Source: Pedobacter frigidisoli
GTDB lineage: Bacteria; Bacteroidota; Bacteroidia; Sphingobacteriales; Sphingobacteriaceae
Reading direction: 5' to 3'
NCBI RefSeq assembly: GCF_004331675.1
Contig: NZ_SJSN01000006.1
Span: forward strand, 1 to 64,000
Length of the DNA stretch: 64,000 nucleotides
Shown piece after piece: positions 1-9,192 of this stretch. Numbering within the stretch: the stretch's first letter is position 1; each line of letters opens with the position of its first letter. Below the pieces are notes generated by a model, which searched no databases, was not told the DNA's origin, and saw only the letters and a program-made list of their open reading frames with translations. Position numbers and translations under genes: made by a program.

Positions 1-267
1 CTTTATGATGGCAGCCTTCAAATCGACAACAACCTGGTAGAAAATGCAATAAGACCGGTGAGCCTGGGCAGGAAAAACTATCTCTTTGCAGGAAGCCACG
101 AAGCGGCGCAAAGATCAGCAATGATCTATTCTTTCTTTGCGATCTGCAAAAAACATGAGGTTAATCCCTACAAGTGGCTTAAATACACGCTGGAAAATAT
201 TATGTCCATAAACCACAAGAAAATTAAAGACCTGTATCCACAGAACTTTAAAAATATAAATGGTTAA
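1..267 (+). CDS. IS66 family transposase, C-terminal fragment (cut by window edge)
   Basis: The reading frame is open from base 1 and ends at TAA 265-267, so the gene begins left of the window. The translated end contains the IS66 signature IDNNLVENAIRPVSLGRKNY followed by LFAGSHEAA, which is the conserved region around the last acidic catalytic residue of the DDE transposase TnpC. About 88 residues are visible. A GTG at 58 could be read as a start but lies inside the conserved domain and is not the true start. Whether the element is intact cannot be judged here. The right terminal inverted repeat should lie shortly downstream but I could not identify it without the left end. Confidence 0.85.
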   Translation, partial: LYDGSLQIDNNLVENAIRPVSLGRKNYLFAGSHEAAQRSAMIYSFFAICKKHEVNPYKWLKYTLENIMSINHKKIKDLYPQNFKNING

Positions 268-280
268 TTAAATATGTACT

Positions 281-792
281 TTATAGGCTGCATACTGTTT
301 TGTCGTGTTTGCCATTATTGTTTGTGTCGTAATGGCCGGTAATAATTATAATTCCTGTTGTCTTGTTAACTACCCAAGTGCTTACAAATAATTTACTGTC
401 AGTTAGTTGAGTTTTTTGTTTTCCGTCTGTTGATAAAACTATAATTTGAATTGGATCATCCCAGTCAATTCCTTTCTTTCCGTCTAAGTCAACAGTCTGT
501 GCTGAAACAAGTAAAGAATTAATTCCTAAGCTGTCAATTTTTATTTGTTCAACTTTCTGAAATACCCTTCGTTTGGAAAGTCAACTTGGTTTGTCTGTCC
601 ATTTTTTGTGTCAATAAATAAAAGGTATCTATTTTTAAAACCTTCCGTTTTACCCCAATTTTCAATTCGAGCAATCACATATCCAGTTCCTTCAACTTCT
701 GTCAGCTTGTTAAAACTTACATAATTGTATTTGTCTTGTCCATACGTTGTCAAGGCGAAAGTTGTCAAGATAATTAAAAGTATGTGCTTCAT
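281..792 (-). pseudogene. Small secreted protein, frameshifted
   Basis: An ATG at 792 opens with a clear signal peptide (MKHILLIILTTFALTTYGQ) but the frame stops after 83 residues at 541. The next frame continues in protein-like sequence (IKIDSLGINSLLVSAQTVDL and onward to HDKTVCSL) down to a TAA at 281-283. The switch lies at about 557-565; adding one base there would read EGYFQKVEQIKID, so a one-base deletion is the simplest cause. The span of 512 bases is not a multiple of three, which agrees. The intact protein would be about 170 residues, exported, of unknown function; I do not recognise the family. It sits next to an IS66 remnant in a decaying region. A sequencing error is the alternative. 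Confidence 0.6.
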
Positions 793-997
793 TTTTTTAG
801 TTTAAGTCTTTTATACTATTTTAAATATACAAAAGATAAATCCTGTCACTTTCGTTAAAGTGTTAAAACATGTTAAAGAAAAAAGGTTTTAATTTATATA
901 TAATTGATAGACAGGACGCCCTTATAATATCCATAGTAGTGAAATCACAAAAACAAAAAAGTGGTTCGAGAAAATGTCAGTCAAGTTCACAGAAAAC

Positions 998-1020
998 CTC
1001 ACAGAAATGTGAGTTTTTTT
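998..1020 (+). terminator. Rho-independent terminator
   Basis: CTCACA, GAAA loop, TGTGAG and seven T residues form a compact hairpin with U-tract on the plus strand. No plus-strand gene is visible just upstream (793-997 is AT-rich with no supported ORF), so it may belong to a lost gene or an unannotated small RNA. On the minus strand it could also help end transcription of the GxGYxYP gene, with a weaker T tract. Confidence 0.6.
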
Positions 1021-1051
1021 GCTTAAGCCTTTTATAGATTTAAACGTATCT

Positions 1052-2650
1052 CTATTTTGGATTAATGGACAGACCTTTTTCCTCACGGATAAGCTGAAAA
1101 AGGTGATCAGGGCGAACGATTAAATAATCCTCATTAAGTGAATTAGCCACATTTTTGAAACTTGTTGGCGAAATATTGGTCCATGGCTGGGCCTGTATAA
1201 TTATAAAACGAGGCGAGTTTTTATTCCAACCTTTTGAAGCAGCGGCAATATGATTTTTCATTGCCTGCTCATTTGTGCAGTAATTACAGGAAAGCGCCAT
1301 TCCAGGTAAACTATCATTATAAATAGTGAGTCCACCTCCTGTGTTCTGAGCAGTTACACCAAGTAACGATTTTGCCTGAGTAGCATAAATTTTTCCCACG
1401 TTGGGATTGATTCCACCAACAATAGTATTCCAAATGGTGATGACCCTTAAACCCGCTCGATTATTATAGTCCTCAGTTTTAGCAGCGAACTGTTTTAATA
1501 AATTTTCATCCGGCCACTTGTTAGGATAAGTGTAACCATATCCAGAGGGTCCAGAAATCAGATTATCATTATTAGTGGAAGATTGCCAATAGTAATTTAG
1601 TGCGCCAGGCATTGCATCAAGCATAGCCGGAGAAACCGTCCATCCCATTGGGACAGCACCACGATCTGGATTATTCCAAAGTTTGCGCATCAGGTGTTCT
1701 GTAAATTGTAAATTGTCGCCATCACTTAAAATGAATGCAACATAGATCTTATTTTTGAGTGCTGGTTTTGGCGGAATTGGTTTTATTTTTACTTTTCTAG
1801 ATGTACCGCTATGAACGCTGAGGTTAGAACACCAGTCACTTGCAATGGTAGCAATACCATACTGTGAAGCCCGCTCTACTCCCGGCCCTTCCTGTGGCCA
1901 CCAACCCATAAAGCTCGAACCTGGAGACATAGAAGATAAAAATTTGTTTAGCAACTCACTTTCGCCAGTAATTTTTGGGTCGAGCCATATTACCGCTACA
2001 CCCAATGCCGCTGCGTATTCACGGAGAGCTGCTTTATGCGCATTAGGATTTAGCCCGATTAGCAAACGGTGATCAAGATTTGGCCAATACACATCATATA
2101 GTGATTGATAAACTTCAAGCTTACTACTAAATTTCCCTCTTAAATCTAACAGTATGGGCAAATTATAAGGTGCAGCAGTTAATTTAGATAATAATAGTGG
2201 CGATACAATCAAGGCATTTTTACTTTTTGCAAGTACTGTGGCTAGATTTATGGTGTGTGTTTGGGCGGTATCATAAACGATCAAACCCGAAATTTCGTTT
2301 CGGTATTTAGTAATCAAATCCCATTTATCTGCCGGTTCAGACCATTTTAAACCCAAAGACTGCAGCCAAGTATGCGGCCCCTCACCGAAAGCATCACCTT
2401 CATAAGAAAAAATACGTGGTTTTGTTTTGTTCACGATACCTTTAAGAGATGCAAATAAATACATTTCTGCTGCAGAATAAAACGATTTTTGACGAAGCGT
2501 GATTAAATCCTGAACTTTTGCGGGTGCTGCAAAAGATGGAAGCAGCTGATCTTTTGGCCATTTAACCTGAGCAATAGATGGTATTACTAATAAAATGATC
2601 AAAAGAAAACCTATCGCTTTAACTCTTAGTATTTTAATCAGTTTAATCAT
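1052..2650 (-). CDS. GxGYxYP domain protein, putative secreted glycoside hydrolase
   Basis: This 532-residue protein begins with a hydrophobic signal sequence ending near SIAQ (residues 1-27). The name-giving motif GPSGYGYTYP is present around residue 370, preceded by an FILSDGDNLQ segment typical of the same family (Pfam GxGYxYP). The family is found in Bacteroidota polysaccharide loci and is thought to be a TIM-barrel glycoside hydrolase, but no substrate is established. The gene lies 61 bases downstream of the acyltransferase gene on the same strand and may share its transcript. No truncation is visible. The exact enzymatic role is inference from family and from the surrounding glycan enzymes. 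Confidence 0.85.
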   Translation of the reverse strand: MIKLIKILRVKAIGFLLIILLVIPSIAQVKWPKDQLLPSFAAPAKVQDLITLRQKSFYSAAEMYLFASLKGIVNKTKPRIFSYEGDAFGEGPHTWLQSLGLKWSEPADKWDLITKYRNEISGLIVYDTAQTHTINLATVLAKSKNALIVSPLLLSKLTAAPYNLPILLDLRGKFSSKLEVYQSLYDVYWPNLDHRLLIGLNPNAHKAALREYAAALGVAVIWLDPKITGESELLNKFLSSMSPGSSFMGWWPQEGPGVERASQYGIATIASDWCSNLSVHSGTSRKVKIKPIPPKPALKNKIYVAFILSDGDNLQFTEHLMRKLWNNPDRGAVPMGWTVSPAMLDAMPGALNYYWQSSTNNDNLISGPSGYGYTYPNKWPDENLLKQFAAKTEDYNNRAGLRVITIWNTIVGGINPNVGKIYATQAKSLLGVTAQNTGGGLTIYNDSLPGMALSCNYCTNEQAMKNHIAAASKGWNKNSPRFIIIQAQPWTNISPTSFKNVANSLNEDYLIVRPDHLFQLIREEKGLSINPK

Positions 2651-2711
2651 TAACTAAATATAGGGTTAAACTATTACTAATTTATGTAGTTGTAGAAAAT
2701 CGTATTTAATC

Positions 2712-3827
2712 CTATGCAAACTTTTTTCTCAACCATTTCCGAACCGGCTCATCATACCATTTCAATGAGGCGTAAGCCAAAGCAATTCCACCTATTAGAA
2801 TCAGTAAAGCATAAGGCCATGCCTCTACTATAGTTACGCCTTTATTATTGCTGATCCATGCCACATAGAAATAGACTAACGGGTAATGCACAAGGTAAAG
2901 AGAATAGGATATATCACCTAAAAATTTGCATATCTTATTTTCTCTTTGAGTTTGAATCACCCCACTAGCACCAAGATACACGATAAGCGGAAAAATGAAA
3001 ATAATGCAAATAGACTCATAGATCCCGTTCATCCAAAGATGTGCTGCACCCCCAATTCGAGGCATATAAAGCACCATAGCAATTAATAGGCTACACAATA
3101 AGAAAGCGTTTTTAATTCGGGTAGGTTTTGCAATTCGTGAAAGTAACAAGCCAGCAAAGAAAGGGAACATAGTTCGGGTAAGCCCAATACGTACCTGTTC
3201 TACATTTAATGTCCAGCCACCACTTACATCGCCGTTAGTGATAGCCAAGTGTGCGAGTGCTATGGCCGCGATGCCTACTAAGATACACAAGGCAGTTTTT
3301 GAAAATTTCCTGATCCAGACCGCATAAAGAATATTGGCAATGTATTCAAAAAACAATGACCATCCCACGCTATTCAGTGGGTGCATTTCTTCCCAGCCAC
3401 GTATATCAAGCGATAATGGTACGGGTAAAATAGTGTAACCAATTAGCATCACCAGCAGCATCTTCCAAATGGGAATAGTATGAATAAGTGGCCATATTGT
3501 AGAATCGGTATAATAAAACCCAATAGCGCCAAGCGTCATTCCCAAAATTACCATTGGTTGAAGACGTACAATACGGCGCTTAAAGAAATTGCCGACTGTC
3601 ATTTTATTCCACCTATCATCGTAGGCATAGCCCATTACAAACCCTGATAATAAAAAGAAAAAATCTACTGCCAAATAACCGTGATTAACCAAAATATCCA
3701 AATGTCCGGTGCCTAGAGGTTCGGTAAGGTGAAAAGTAACAACGATTATGGCTGCGACACCACGTAGTCCATCTAAAATAGGGTAATGTGGCTTGGTGGC
3801 CAACTCTTTATTTTGGTCAATTATCAT
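2712..3827 (-). CDS. Acyltransferase family 3 (OafA/YrhL-like) membrane protein
   Basis: An integral membrane O-acyltransferase of about 371 residues that would transfer acetyl or similar groups to a cell-surface or exported carbohydrate. The N-terminus carries the family signature LDGLRGVAAIIVVTFHL, with the conserved Arg and the His of the catalytic region, and about ten hydrophobic segments follow (for example LAVDFFFLLSGFVMGYAYDD and the C-terminal SYSLYLVHYPLV box). I chose ATG 3827 rather than the longer frame at 3845, whose first codon is TTG. A strong terminator at 4036-4067 separates it from the upstream reductase gene. Substrate unknown. Confidence 0.88.
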   Translation of the reverse strand: MIIDQNKELATKPHYPILDGLRGVAAIIVVTFHLTEPLGTGHLDILVNHGYLAVDFFFLLSGFVMGYAYDDRWNKMTVGNFFKRRIVRLQPMVILGMTLGAIGFYYTDSTIWPLIHTIPIWKMLLVMLIGYTILPVPLSLDIRGWEEMHPLNSVGWSLFFEYIANILYAVWIRKFSKTALCILVGIAAIALAHLAITNGDVSGGWTLNVEQVRIGLTRTMFPFFAGLLLSRIAKPTRIKNAFLLCSLLIAMVLYMPRIGGAAHLWMNGIYESICIIFIFPLIVYLGASGVIQTQRENKICKFLGDISYSLYLVHYPLVYFYVAWISNNKGVTIVEAWPYALLILIGGIALAYASLKWYDEPVRKWLRKKFA

Positions 3828-4035
3828 GCATTTTAAAAATTGCAATTTGCAAAAAATAGCTCACATTCAGCTATCAGAATATTTTTTTGTTTAAGCTAAT
3901 AAAGTAAGAAATGCATTTTTTAATATTACGAATCTAACGACTTTACAATCGATAAAATGATATTAATACCAATTCCGGAAGCAAGGCTAACCGAAGGTAA
4001 GAACAAGATTACCGTCGTTCAAATCTCAATATTGC

Positions 4036-4067
4036 AAAAAACTGATTTCTGCGGTATCAGAAATCAG
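4036..4067 (-). terminator. Strong rho-independent terminator of the reductase gene
   Basis: A perfect 10-bp inverted repeat (CTGATTTCTG / CAGAAATCAG, 6-base loop, 4042-4067) is followed on the minus strand by six T residues. It sits 29 bases after the stop codon of the PRISE-type reductase. The rest of 3828-4035 shows no gene. Confidence 0.85.
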
Positions 4068-4095
4068 CTCTAAATTATCAAAAAGATTTATGGTG

Positions 4096-5163
4096 TTAAG
4101 GAATCAAATGTGCAGCTTTCAATTTCTTGAAGAGCTTATAAAAAGCCTCTTCAGTATCTTGGTAAATGGTAAAGCCCAATTTTCTACTCTTCGACATATC
4201 GGTCATCACCTCAATCGGTCTTCCCAAATCTAAATCGGTATGCCATGCCGTTGCCAAAAGACTTAACGATTGTTCTTTTAGTTGGTATTTTTCGGCCATT
4301 CGCTTCCAAGTTTCGGCATCATCTGCCATCTCTAGTTCCAATGGATGTACCTCACCATCAAAACCTATAACCTCAATATCGAAGTAATTAGCCAAGCGAT
4401 TCCATAATCTGTTCCACCGAAATACATCGCCATTCACAATATTAAATGCCTCATTTTTAGCAGCATCTGTTGTAGATGCCCAAATTAGGTGCTCAGCCAG
4501 AATACCAGCATCTGTTACATCAGATAAGCCATTCCATTGTGCAGCAGAACCTGGCCATGTAAACTTACCTCTGGTTTCCTTACAAATGCTAGCATAAACA
4601 GCAAGTGTTGTTCCCATATTCATGGCATTACCAACAGCCATTCCGATAACGGTATGCGGCCTATGAATACTCCAAGTAAAGCCATCACGTTTTGCTGCTG
4701 CATAAACCTCATCTTCCTGTGCGTAGTAAAAGTTTTCTAAATCCAGTCTAGGGTGCTCTTCCCTTAATGGTGTTTCAGGTAAAAAACCTGCTTTCGCATA
4801 GGCTTCGAATGGGCCGAGGTAATGCTTTAAACCTGTAACAAGCGCCACATGTTCTACCGATTTCCCAGCAGACAGTGCCGTGAGAATATTCTTAACCATT
4901 AATCCATTAACCCTGATGTTTTCGGCTTCGGTTTCGTTACGCATCCAAGTGGTAATGTAAACATGCGTAGGTCTAATATCAGCGATGGCTACTCTTAGGC
5001 TTTCAAGATCCAAAAGATCGGCTTTTATAGGTTTAAGTTCTTTATTTTCGGTATTTGGGGTACGTGCAAGTCCGTAAGTTTCCCAGCCTTTTGATATTAA
5101 TTTATCGGCCAAATTACTTCCTGCAATGCCACTTGCTCCTACTACTAACGCTACTTTTTTCAT
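4096..5163 (-). CDS. PRISE-type NAD(P)H-dependent SDR reductase (progesterone 5-beta-reductase/iridoid synthase-like)
   Basis: A 355-residue extended short-chain dehydrogenase. The N-terminal Rossmann motif GASGIAG (residues 9-15) binds NAD(P)H. The PRISE subgroup motifs are present: TGLKHYLGP with the catalytic lysine K113 and the NFYY motif at 144-147, followed by QEDEV. PRISE enzymes reduce activated C=C bonds of enones; bacterial members have no firmly known natural substrate. The gene is transcribed away from a Crp-type regulator 169 bases off, which suggests but does not prove regulation by it. It ends at its own terminator (4036-4067), so it is probably monocistronic. Confidence 0.88.
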   Translation of the reverse strand: MKKVALVVGASGIAGSNLADKLISKGWETYGLARTPNTENKELKPIKADLLDLESLRVAIADIRPTHVYITTWMRNETEAENIRVNGLMVKNILTALSAGKSVEHVALVTGLKHYLGPFEAYAKAGFLPETPLREEHPRLDLENFYYAQEDEVYAAAKRDGFTWSIHRPHTVIGMAVGNAMNMGTTLAVYASICKETRGKFTWPGSAAQWNGLSDVTDAGILAEHLIWASTTDAAKNEAFNIVNGDVFRWNRLWNRLANYFDIEVIGFDGEVHPLELEMADDAETWKRMAEKYQLKEQSLSLLATAWHTDLDLGRPIEVMTDMSKSRKLGFTIYQDTEEAFYKLFKKLKAAHLIP

Positions 5164-5198
5164 ATATTATTTTTTTTGTGATGTTCAAAAATCCCTTA

Positions 5199-5206
5199 CA
5201 AAATTA
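5199..5206 (-). promoter_or_regulatory. Putative -7 promoter box for the PRISE reductase gene
   Basis: The minus strand reads TAATTTTG, an exact match to the Bacteroidota -7 consensus TAnnTTTG, 35 bases before the start at 5163. I see no TTTG at the expected -33 distance, so this is a partial match. Confidence 0.4.
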
Positions 5207-5308
5207 GAGATGTTTGCTTAGCCAGCTATTGATCTGTATCATATAATAAACTTGATTCAGATCAAGCGCCAATGCATTTTGGAAGTACCTGATTACCGAT
5301 GAAAGAAT

Positions 5309-5316
5309 TACCTTTG
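5309..5316 (+). promoter_or_regulatory. Putative -7 promoter box for the Crp-type regulator gene
   Basis: TACCTTTG matches the consensus TAnnTTTG exactly and lies 16 bases before the ATG at 5333. A -33 TTTG at the usual spacing is not evident, as expected for an activator-dependent or weak promoter. Confidence 0.45.
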
Positions 5317-5332
5317 AGATTAAGATTAAAAT

Positions 5333-5914
5333 ATGATTGATATACTTTTTAAGCATATTCGGGAAAAGGTTTCACTTGCGATAACAGACGAAGCGCTGGT
5401 AAAGTCTTTTTTTATCGAAAAGAAATTAAGGAAAAGACAATACTTGCTTCAAGAAGGAGACGTGTGTAAATATTTAGCCTTTGTGGCCACAGGACTTATC
5501 CGCACCTATAATATTGATGCAAAGGGCGATGAACACATGAGTCTTTTTGGCTGGGAAGGTTGGTGGATTTCCGATTTCAATAGTTTTTTATCGGGCGAAC
5601 CCGCAGTTTTTAACATTGATGCTATTGAAGACACTACACTTTTAACGATTTCATTGGCCAACTATGAAGCGCTTAATTTAGCTGTACCAGTAATGGATCG
5701 TTATTTCCGCATCCTATATCAAAATAGTTTGGTGACTAAGGAAAAAAGACTCATGAGTTCGATTAGTTATACCGCTGAAGAAAAATATGTAGGGTTAGTG
5801 AGTTCAAATCCACAGATGATAGAGCGAATACCACAAAACCTTGTGGCTTCATATTTAGGTATTGCTCCCGAAACATTAAGCAGAATTAAGAAAAAACTTG
5901 TTCTTCGTAAATAA
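5333..5914 (+). CDS. Crp/Fnr family transcriptional regulator
   Basis: A 193-residue cytoplasmic regulator. Residues 20-120 form a cyclic-nucleotide-binding beta-roll (KKLRKRQYLLQEGDVCKYLA, VATGLIRTY, DFNSFLSGEPAVFNIDAIED). The C-terminal part (about 140-193) has a short helix-turn-helix with NLVASYLGIAPETLSRIKKKL. This is the common Bacteroidota Crp subtype; whether it binds cAMP is unknown. It is divergent from the PRISE reductase and is its most likely target, an inference from gene order. It converges on the GH2 gene with only 11 bases between stop codons. Confidence 0.88.
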   Translation: MIDILFKHIREKVSLAITDEALVKSFFIEKKLRKRQYLLQEGDVCKYLAFVATGLIRTYNIDAKGDEHMSLFGWEGWWISDFNSFLSGEPAVFNIDAIEDTTLLTISLANYEALNLAVPVMDRYFRILYQNSLVTKEKRLMSSISYTAEEKYVGLVSSNPQMIERIPQNLVASYLGIAPETLSRIKKKLVLRK

Positions 5915-5925
5915 GGCTAATCATT

Positions 5926-7752
5926 CTAACGTTGTATAAGTGCATTTATTTTTTTGCCCTCAGCGATTACTGCCTGATTAATTTCCTTTACCCTTTTTAC
6001 ATCCATTTTTTCCACCGTTCGATCATAAGTCAGCAGTCCATTAACCTCATGTTCCACATCAGTGGTTTGAGTGTAAACTGCAACACTTAGGCCTTTGTAT
6101 TTCATCAACTGCTCAACCTGACTCATCAGCAGCACGTATTTATCCGTTAGTGCAGCTTGGGTTGGCTCGTAAGCATAAGCATTATTCTCTACAGGCCACA
6201 TGTGGTCTCGCACGAAAAGCCCAACACCTCCAAACTCACCGAGTGAAGCCGCTCTTTTATCATCGGGTTGAGATGCATCATTAGGACCGATATAAATATG
6301 GGTGTCAACAAAATCTCCGTTCCCTGGGTCACCAGCTGCTTTTTGATAGCCCGGGTTGTTGTTGAATCCTGAGTTCCCGTTAACTAATCTGGAAGGATCG
6401 TATTTTTTTACCCAGTCTGTAATTTGTGGTACATCGAAAGCGCCCCAGTTTTCGTTAAAAGGTATCCAAGCAATAATGGAAGGGGAATTATAATGTTCAT
6501 CCATAACTGCTTTAAGTTCTTTACGAAATGCTGGACGTACCCTTGCGGTATCTTCGTTTTGATACCATATTGCGGGCATATCCTGCCACAAGAGCATTCC
6601 CAATTTATCTGCCCAATAATAGAAACGCTTAGGCTCGGTTTTCATGTGCTTACGAATAAGGTTGAAGCCTGCTTTTTTAGTAAATTCAACATCAGATTTA
6701 AGCGCCGCTTCTGTTGGGGCAGTGAGAATTCCATCTGGCCAATAGCCTTGGTCGAGCAAGCCGACCTGCATTATAAATTTTCCATTGAGCAATGGACGAA
6801 TAATGCCAGCTACCTTGCCCAATTTAATCTCCCGCATACCAAAGTAGCTGTTAATTTCATCTGTAATTTTCCCATCATTATCTTTGAGTGTAATTTTCAA
6901 ATCATAAAGAAAAGGATCTTCCGGCGACCATAGCTTTGGGTTTGAGATGGGCAGATAAAAAACTTTCCCAGAGCTTCCTGAAGTTTGTGAAACGATCTTG
7001 CTGCCATCAAGCGCTACCGCAGATAAATTGGATGAACCAGCATCAACAGTTATCTGAAGTCTACTATGCTCGATATCAGGCAAGAGCCTTATATTTTTAA
7101 TATGGACTGAACTAACGGGTTCGAGCCACACGCTTTGCCAAATACCCGAGCTATAGGTATAATCACCTCTAGGTCCATTTTTTCCTGATGGCATACGCCC
7201 ATCGTTTGAATCGAAAGCAGCAACAATTAGTTCATTACTTCCACTCTTAAGCAAAGAAGTGATATCAAGTGAAAAGGCATCAAATCCCCCAGCATGAGAT
7301 CCTGCAACTTTTCCATTTACAAATACAGTTGCGTCATAGTCAACTGCCTCAAAATTAATCAGTACGTTCTTGCCGTTCCAACTCTGGGGAATTTCGAAAC
7401 GCTTACGGTACCACATATTAATTTCTTGCTTGCGCTCAATTCCTGAAATAACCGCCTCGGGACAGTAAGGCACTAGGATCTGCTCAGATTTTCCGCTAAA
7501 ATCAGTTGGGATTTTGGGATATAGTGCGGAAGCTTTGTCTTTGCCTCCAATATAGTCCCATTTGCCATTTAACGACTTCCACTCCTTGCGCAAAAGTTGA
7601 GGACGCGGATATTCTGGAAATGGATTTACAGCCAACATTGCTTCGCTTGTCCATTTTGTAGGCAATTTTGCAATCTGGGCAAATACATTTCCAGAAAAAA
7701 CTCCATGTAGCAAAATCGTAAAGCAAATGATAAATAAATTTCTATTTCTCAT
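5926..7752 (-). CDS. Glycoside hydrolase family 2 protein (beta-galactosidase/beta-glucuronidase-like), secreted
   Basis: A 608-residue GH2 enzyme with a signal peptide (1-26). The order is a jelly-roll sugar-binding domain (about 50-215), an Ig-like domain (215-315) and a TIM barrel (315-600). The acid/base glutamate is E434 in WIPFNENWG and the nucleophile is E506 in SLGEFGG, so both catalytic residues are present. GH2 members cleave terminal beta-linked galactose, glucuronate, mannose or arabinose; the specificity cannot be read here. It is the last gene of an operon with the GH92 mannosidase and a sulfatase, three bases after the sulfatase stop. It probably acts in the periplasm or at the surface on the same sulfated or mannosylated glycan. 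Confidence 0.9.
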   Translation of the reverse strand: MRNRNLFIICFTILLHGVFSGNVFAQIAKLPTKWTSEAMLAVNPFPEYPRPQLLRKEWKSLNGKWDYIGGKDKASALYPKIPTDFSGKSEQILVPYCPEAVISGIERKQEINMWYRKRFEIPQSWNGKNVLINFEAVDYDATVFVNGKVAGSHAGGFDAFSLDITSLLKSGSNELIVAAFDSNDGRMPSGKNGPRGDYTYSSGIWQSVWLEPVSSVHIKNIRLLPDIEHSRLQITVDAGSSNLSAVALDGSKIVSQTSGSSGKVFYLPISNPKLWSPEDPFLYDLKITLKDNDGKITDEINSYFGMREIKLGKVAGIIRPLLNGKFIMQVGLLDQGYWPDGILTAPTEAALKSDVEFTKKAGFNLIRKHMKTEPKRFYYWADKLGMLLWQDMPAIWYQNEDTARVRPAFRKELKAVMDEHYNSPSIIAWIPFNENWGAFDVPQITDWVKKYDPSRLVNGNSGFNNNPGYQKAAGDPGNGDFVDTHIYIGPNDASQPDDKRAASLGEFGGVGLFVRDHMWPVENNAYAYEPTQAALTDKYVLLMSQVEQLMKYKGLSVAVYTQTTDVEHEVNGLLTYDRTVEKMDVKRVKEINQAVIAEGKKINALIQR

Positions 7753-7755
7753 AAA

Positions 7756-9192
7756 TTAATTCTCCTCTTTGTTTTTTGGTTGTCGGCTTAAAGCTTTCAT
7801 TTCTGTTTCAATTCCTTTATCACCTTGCTGCTTCATAAATAACGCCAACTGATTTTTTAGCAGCTTTTTTGTATTACTATATTTAGCATCAGCAGCGATA
7901 TTATTCAAGTTATAGGGATCATTAATCACATCGTACAATTCCTCTTCCGGTCGAATAACATATCCTTGGCTACGTTCTGGATTTGTATCCATCCATTGCT
8001 TAAAAAGATTAGAACTGGTGAGTACATTTGAGAATTTCTCCTTAAAATTAAGGTTACGAATATATAGATATTGTGCTGTTCGAACTGATCGAATTGCATA
8101 AGCGTCGCTCCCTTTAATAATTCCTCTGGTGGTTTGTTCGCCATAAACAAAATCGCTGTGGTGGTTGGTTTCACCAAATAGAACATTGGTAAAGCTCTTT
8201 CCATCAAATCCATTTTTACCTAAACCATCTACCGAACCCGTATTCATTTTTTCTGGTTTTCCACCGGCCATTTCTATCAATGTTGGCAAAATATCACAAT
8301 ACTGCATCATTGCCGCACTTCTAGTATTGGGTTTAACTTTACCTGGCCACTTCACAATAAAGCCAGATCGAAGTCCTTGATCATATAAAGTCCATTTGGA
8401 AAAAGGGAACGAATTACCTTGTTCGGTAGCAAATAGGATGATTGTATTTTCTTCTTGCCCACTTCGTTTCACCATTTCCAAACAAACGCCAACCAAACTG
8501 TCGAGGTAAGTAATTTCTGCAAAATACTTTGCCATTTGCTTCCGTGTAATTTTAGTATCGACCATGTTTGGCTTCAGCTTAATTTTCTCAGGATCGTAAG
8601 CGCTTTGATCGCCGCGTGTCCAAGGCTCGTGAGGCTGGTTACTCGTAAACATCAAAAAGTAAGGCTTTCCCTTTGATTGCTGAATGTATTGTTCCGCCCT
8701 ACTTAAATCGACATCGATCCCGTTGCCGTTATCATGATCTCGTCCTCCCAAAAAATCAAATGGATAAGCTTCCATTGGTGCGTAATGCCGTTTTCCAATC
8801 AATGCGGTATTATATCCTTGTGCCTGCAAGTAAACTGGCAACGTTTTTATGCCATCATAAATCATGGTATGGTTTGGATAAGCGCCGTTTCTAACGGGTC
8901 CGAGGCCAGTAAGCAAAGATTGCCTTGTTGGTGAACAAACCGGCACCATATTAAACATATTATCGATGCACATCCCTTCTGCAGCGAGTTTATCTAAATT
9001 GGGCGTATGCACTTGTTTACTTCCAAACGGACCGATATCGTTCATCGAAAGATCATCGCCCATAATGAAAATGATATTCGGTTTTTGTGCCTGATGAACA
9101 ATTGCATCAGGATTCTTGTATCGAAAAGCACTGATTACCAAGCAAGCAATCAACATTAAAACAATTAAAGAAAAGGAATTTTTCATCATCAT
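7756..9192 (-). CDS. Sulfatase (formylglycine-dependent, S1-like), secreted
   Basis: This 478-residue protein has an N-terminal hydrophobic export signal. The metal-binding start IIFIMGDDLSMNDIG (around 40-54) and the activation motif CSPTR, with C86 as the residue to be converted to formylglycine, define an arylsulfatase-type enzyme. GLRSGFIVKWPGK and a C-terminal region of usual length complete the fold. It would remove sulfate esters from a glycan before or after the glycosidases act. Its start codon overlaps the GH92 stop by one base (TAATG), so the two are translationally coupled. The formylglycine-generating enzyme is not in the window. Specificity unknown. Confidence 0.93.
   Translation of the reverse strand: MMMKNSFSLIVLMLIACLVISAFRYKNPDAIVHQAQKPNIIFIMGDDLSMNDIGPFGSKQVHTPNLDKLAAEGMCIDNMFNMVPVCSPTRQSLLTGLGPVRNGAYPNHTMIYDGIKTLPVYLQAQGYNTALIGKRHYAPMEAYPFDFLGGRDHDNGNGIDVDLSRAEQYIQQSKGKPYFLMFTSNQPHEPWTRGDQSAYDPEKIKLKPNMVDTKITRKQMAKYFAEITYLDSLVGVCLEMVKRSGQEENTIILFATEQGNSFPFSKWTLYDQGLRSGFIVKWPGKVKPNTRSAAMMQYCDILPTLIEMAGGKPEKMNTGSVDGLGKNGFDGKSFTNVLFGETNHHSDFVYGEQTTRGIIKGSDAYAIRSVRTAQYLYIRNLNFKEKFSNVLTSSNLFKQWMDTNPERSQGYVIRPEEELYDVINDPYNLNNIAADAKYSNTKKLLKNQLALFMKQQGDKGIETEMKALSRQPKNKEEN

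Noticed and set aside
6424..6933. 169-codon plus-strand ORF
   Set aside because: It lies wholly antisense to the GH2 gene, which has both catalytic glutamates; its translation shows no domain or export signal.
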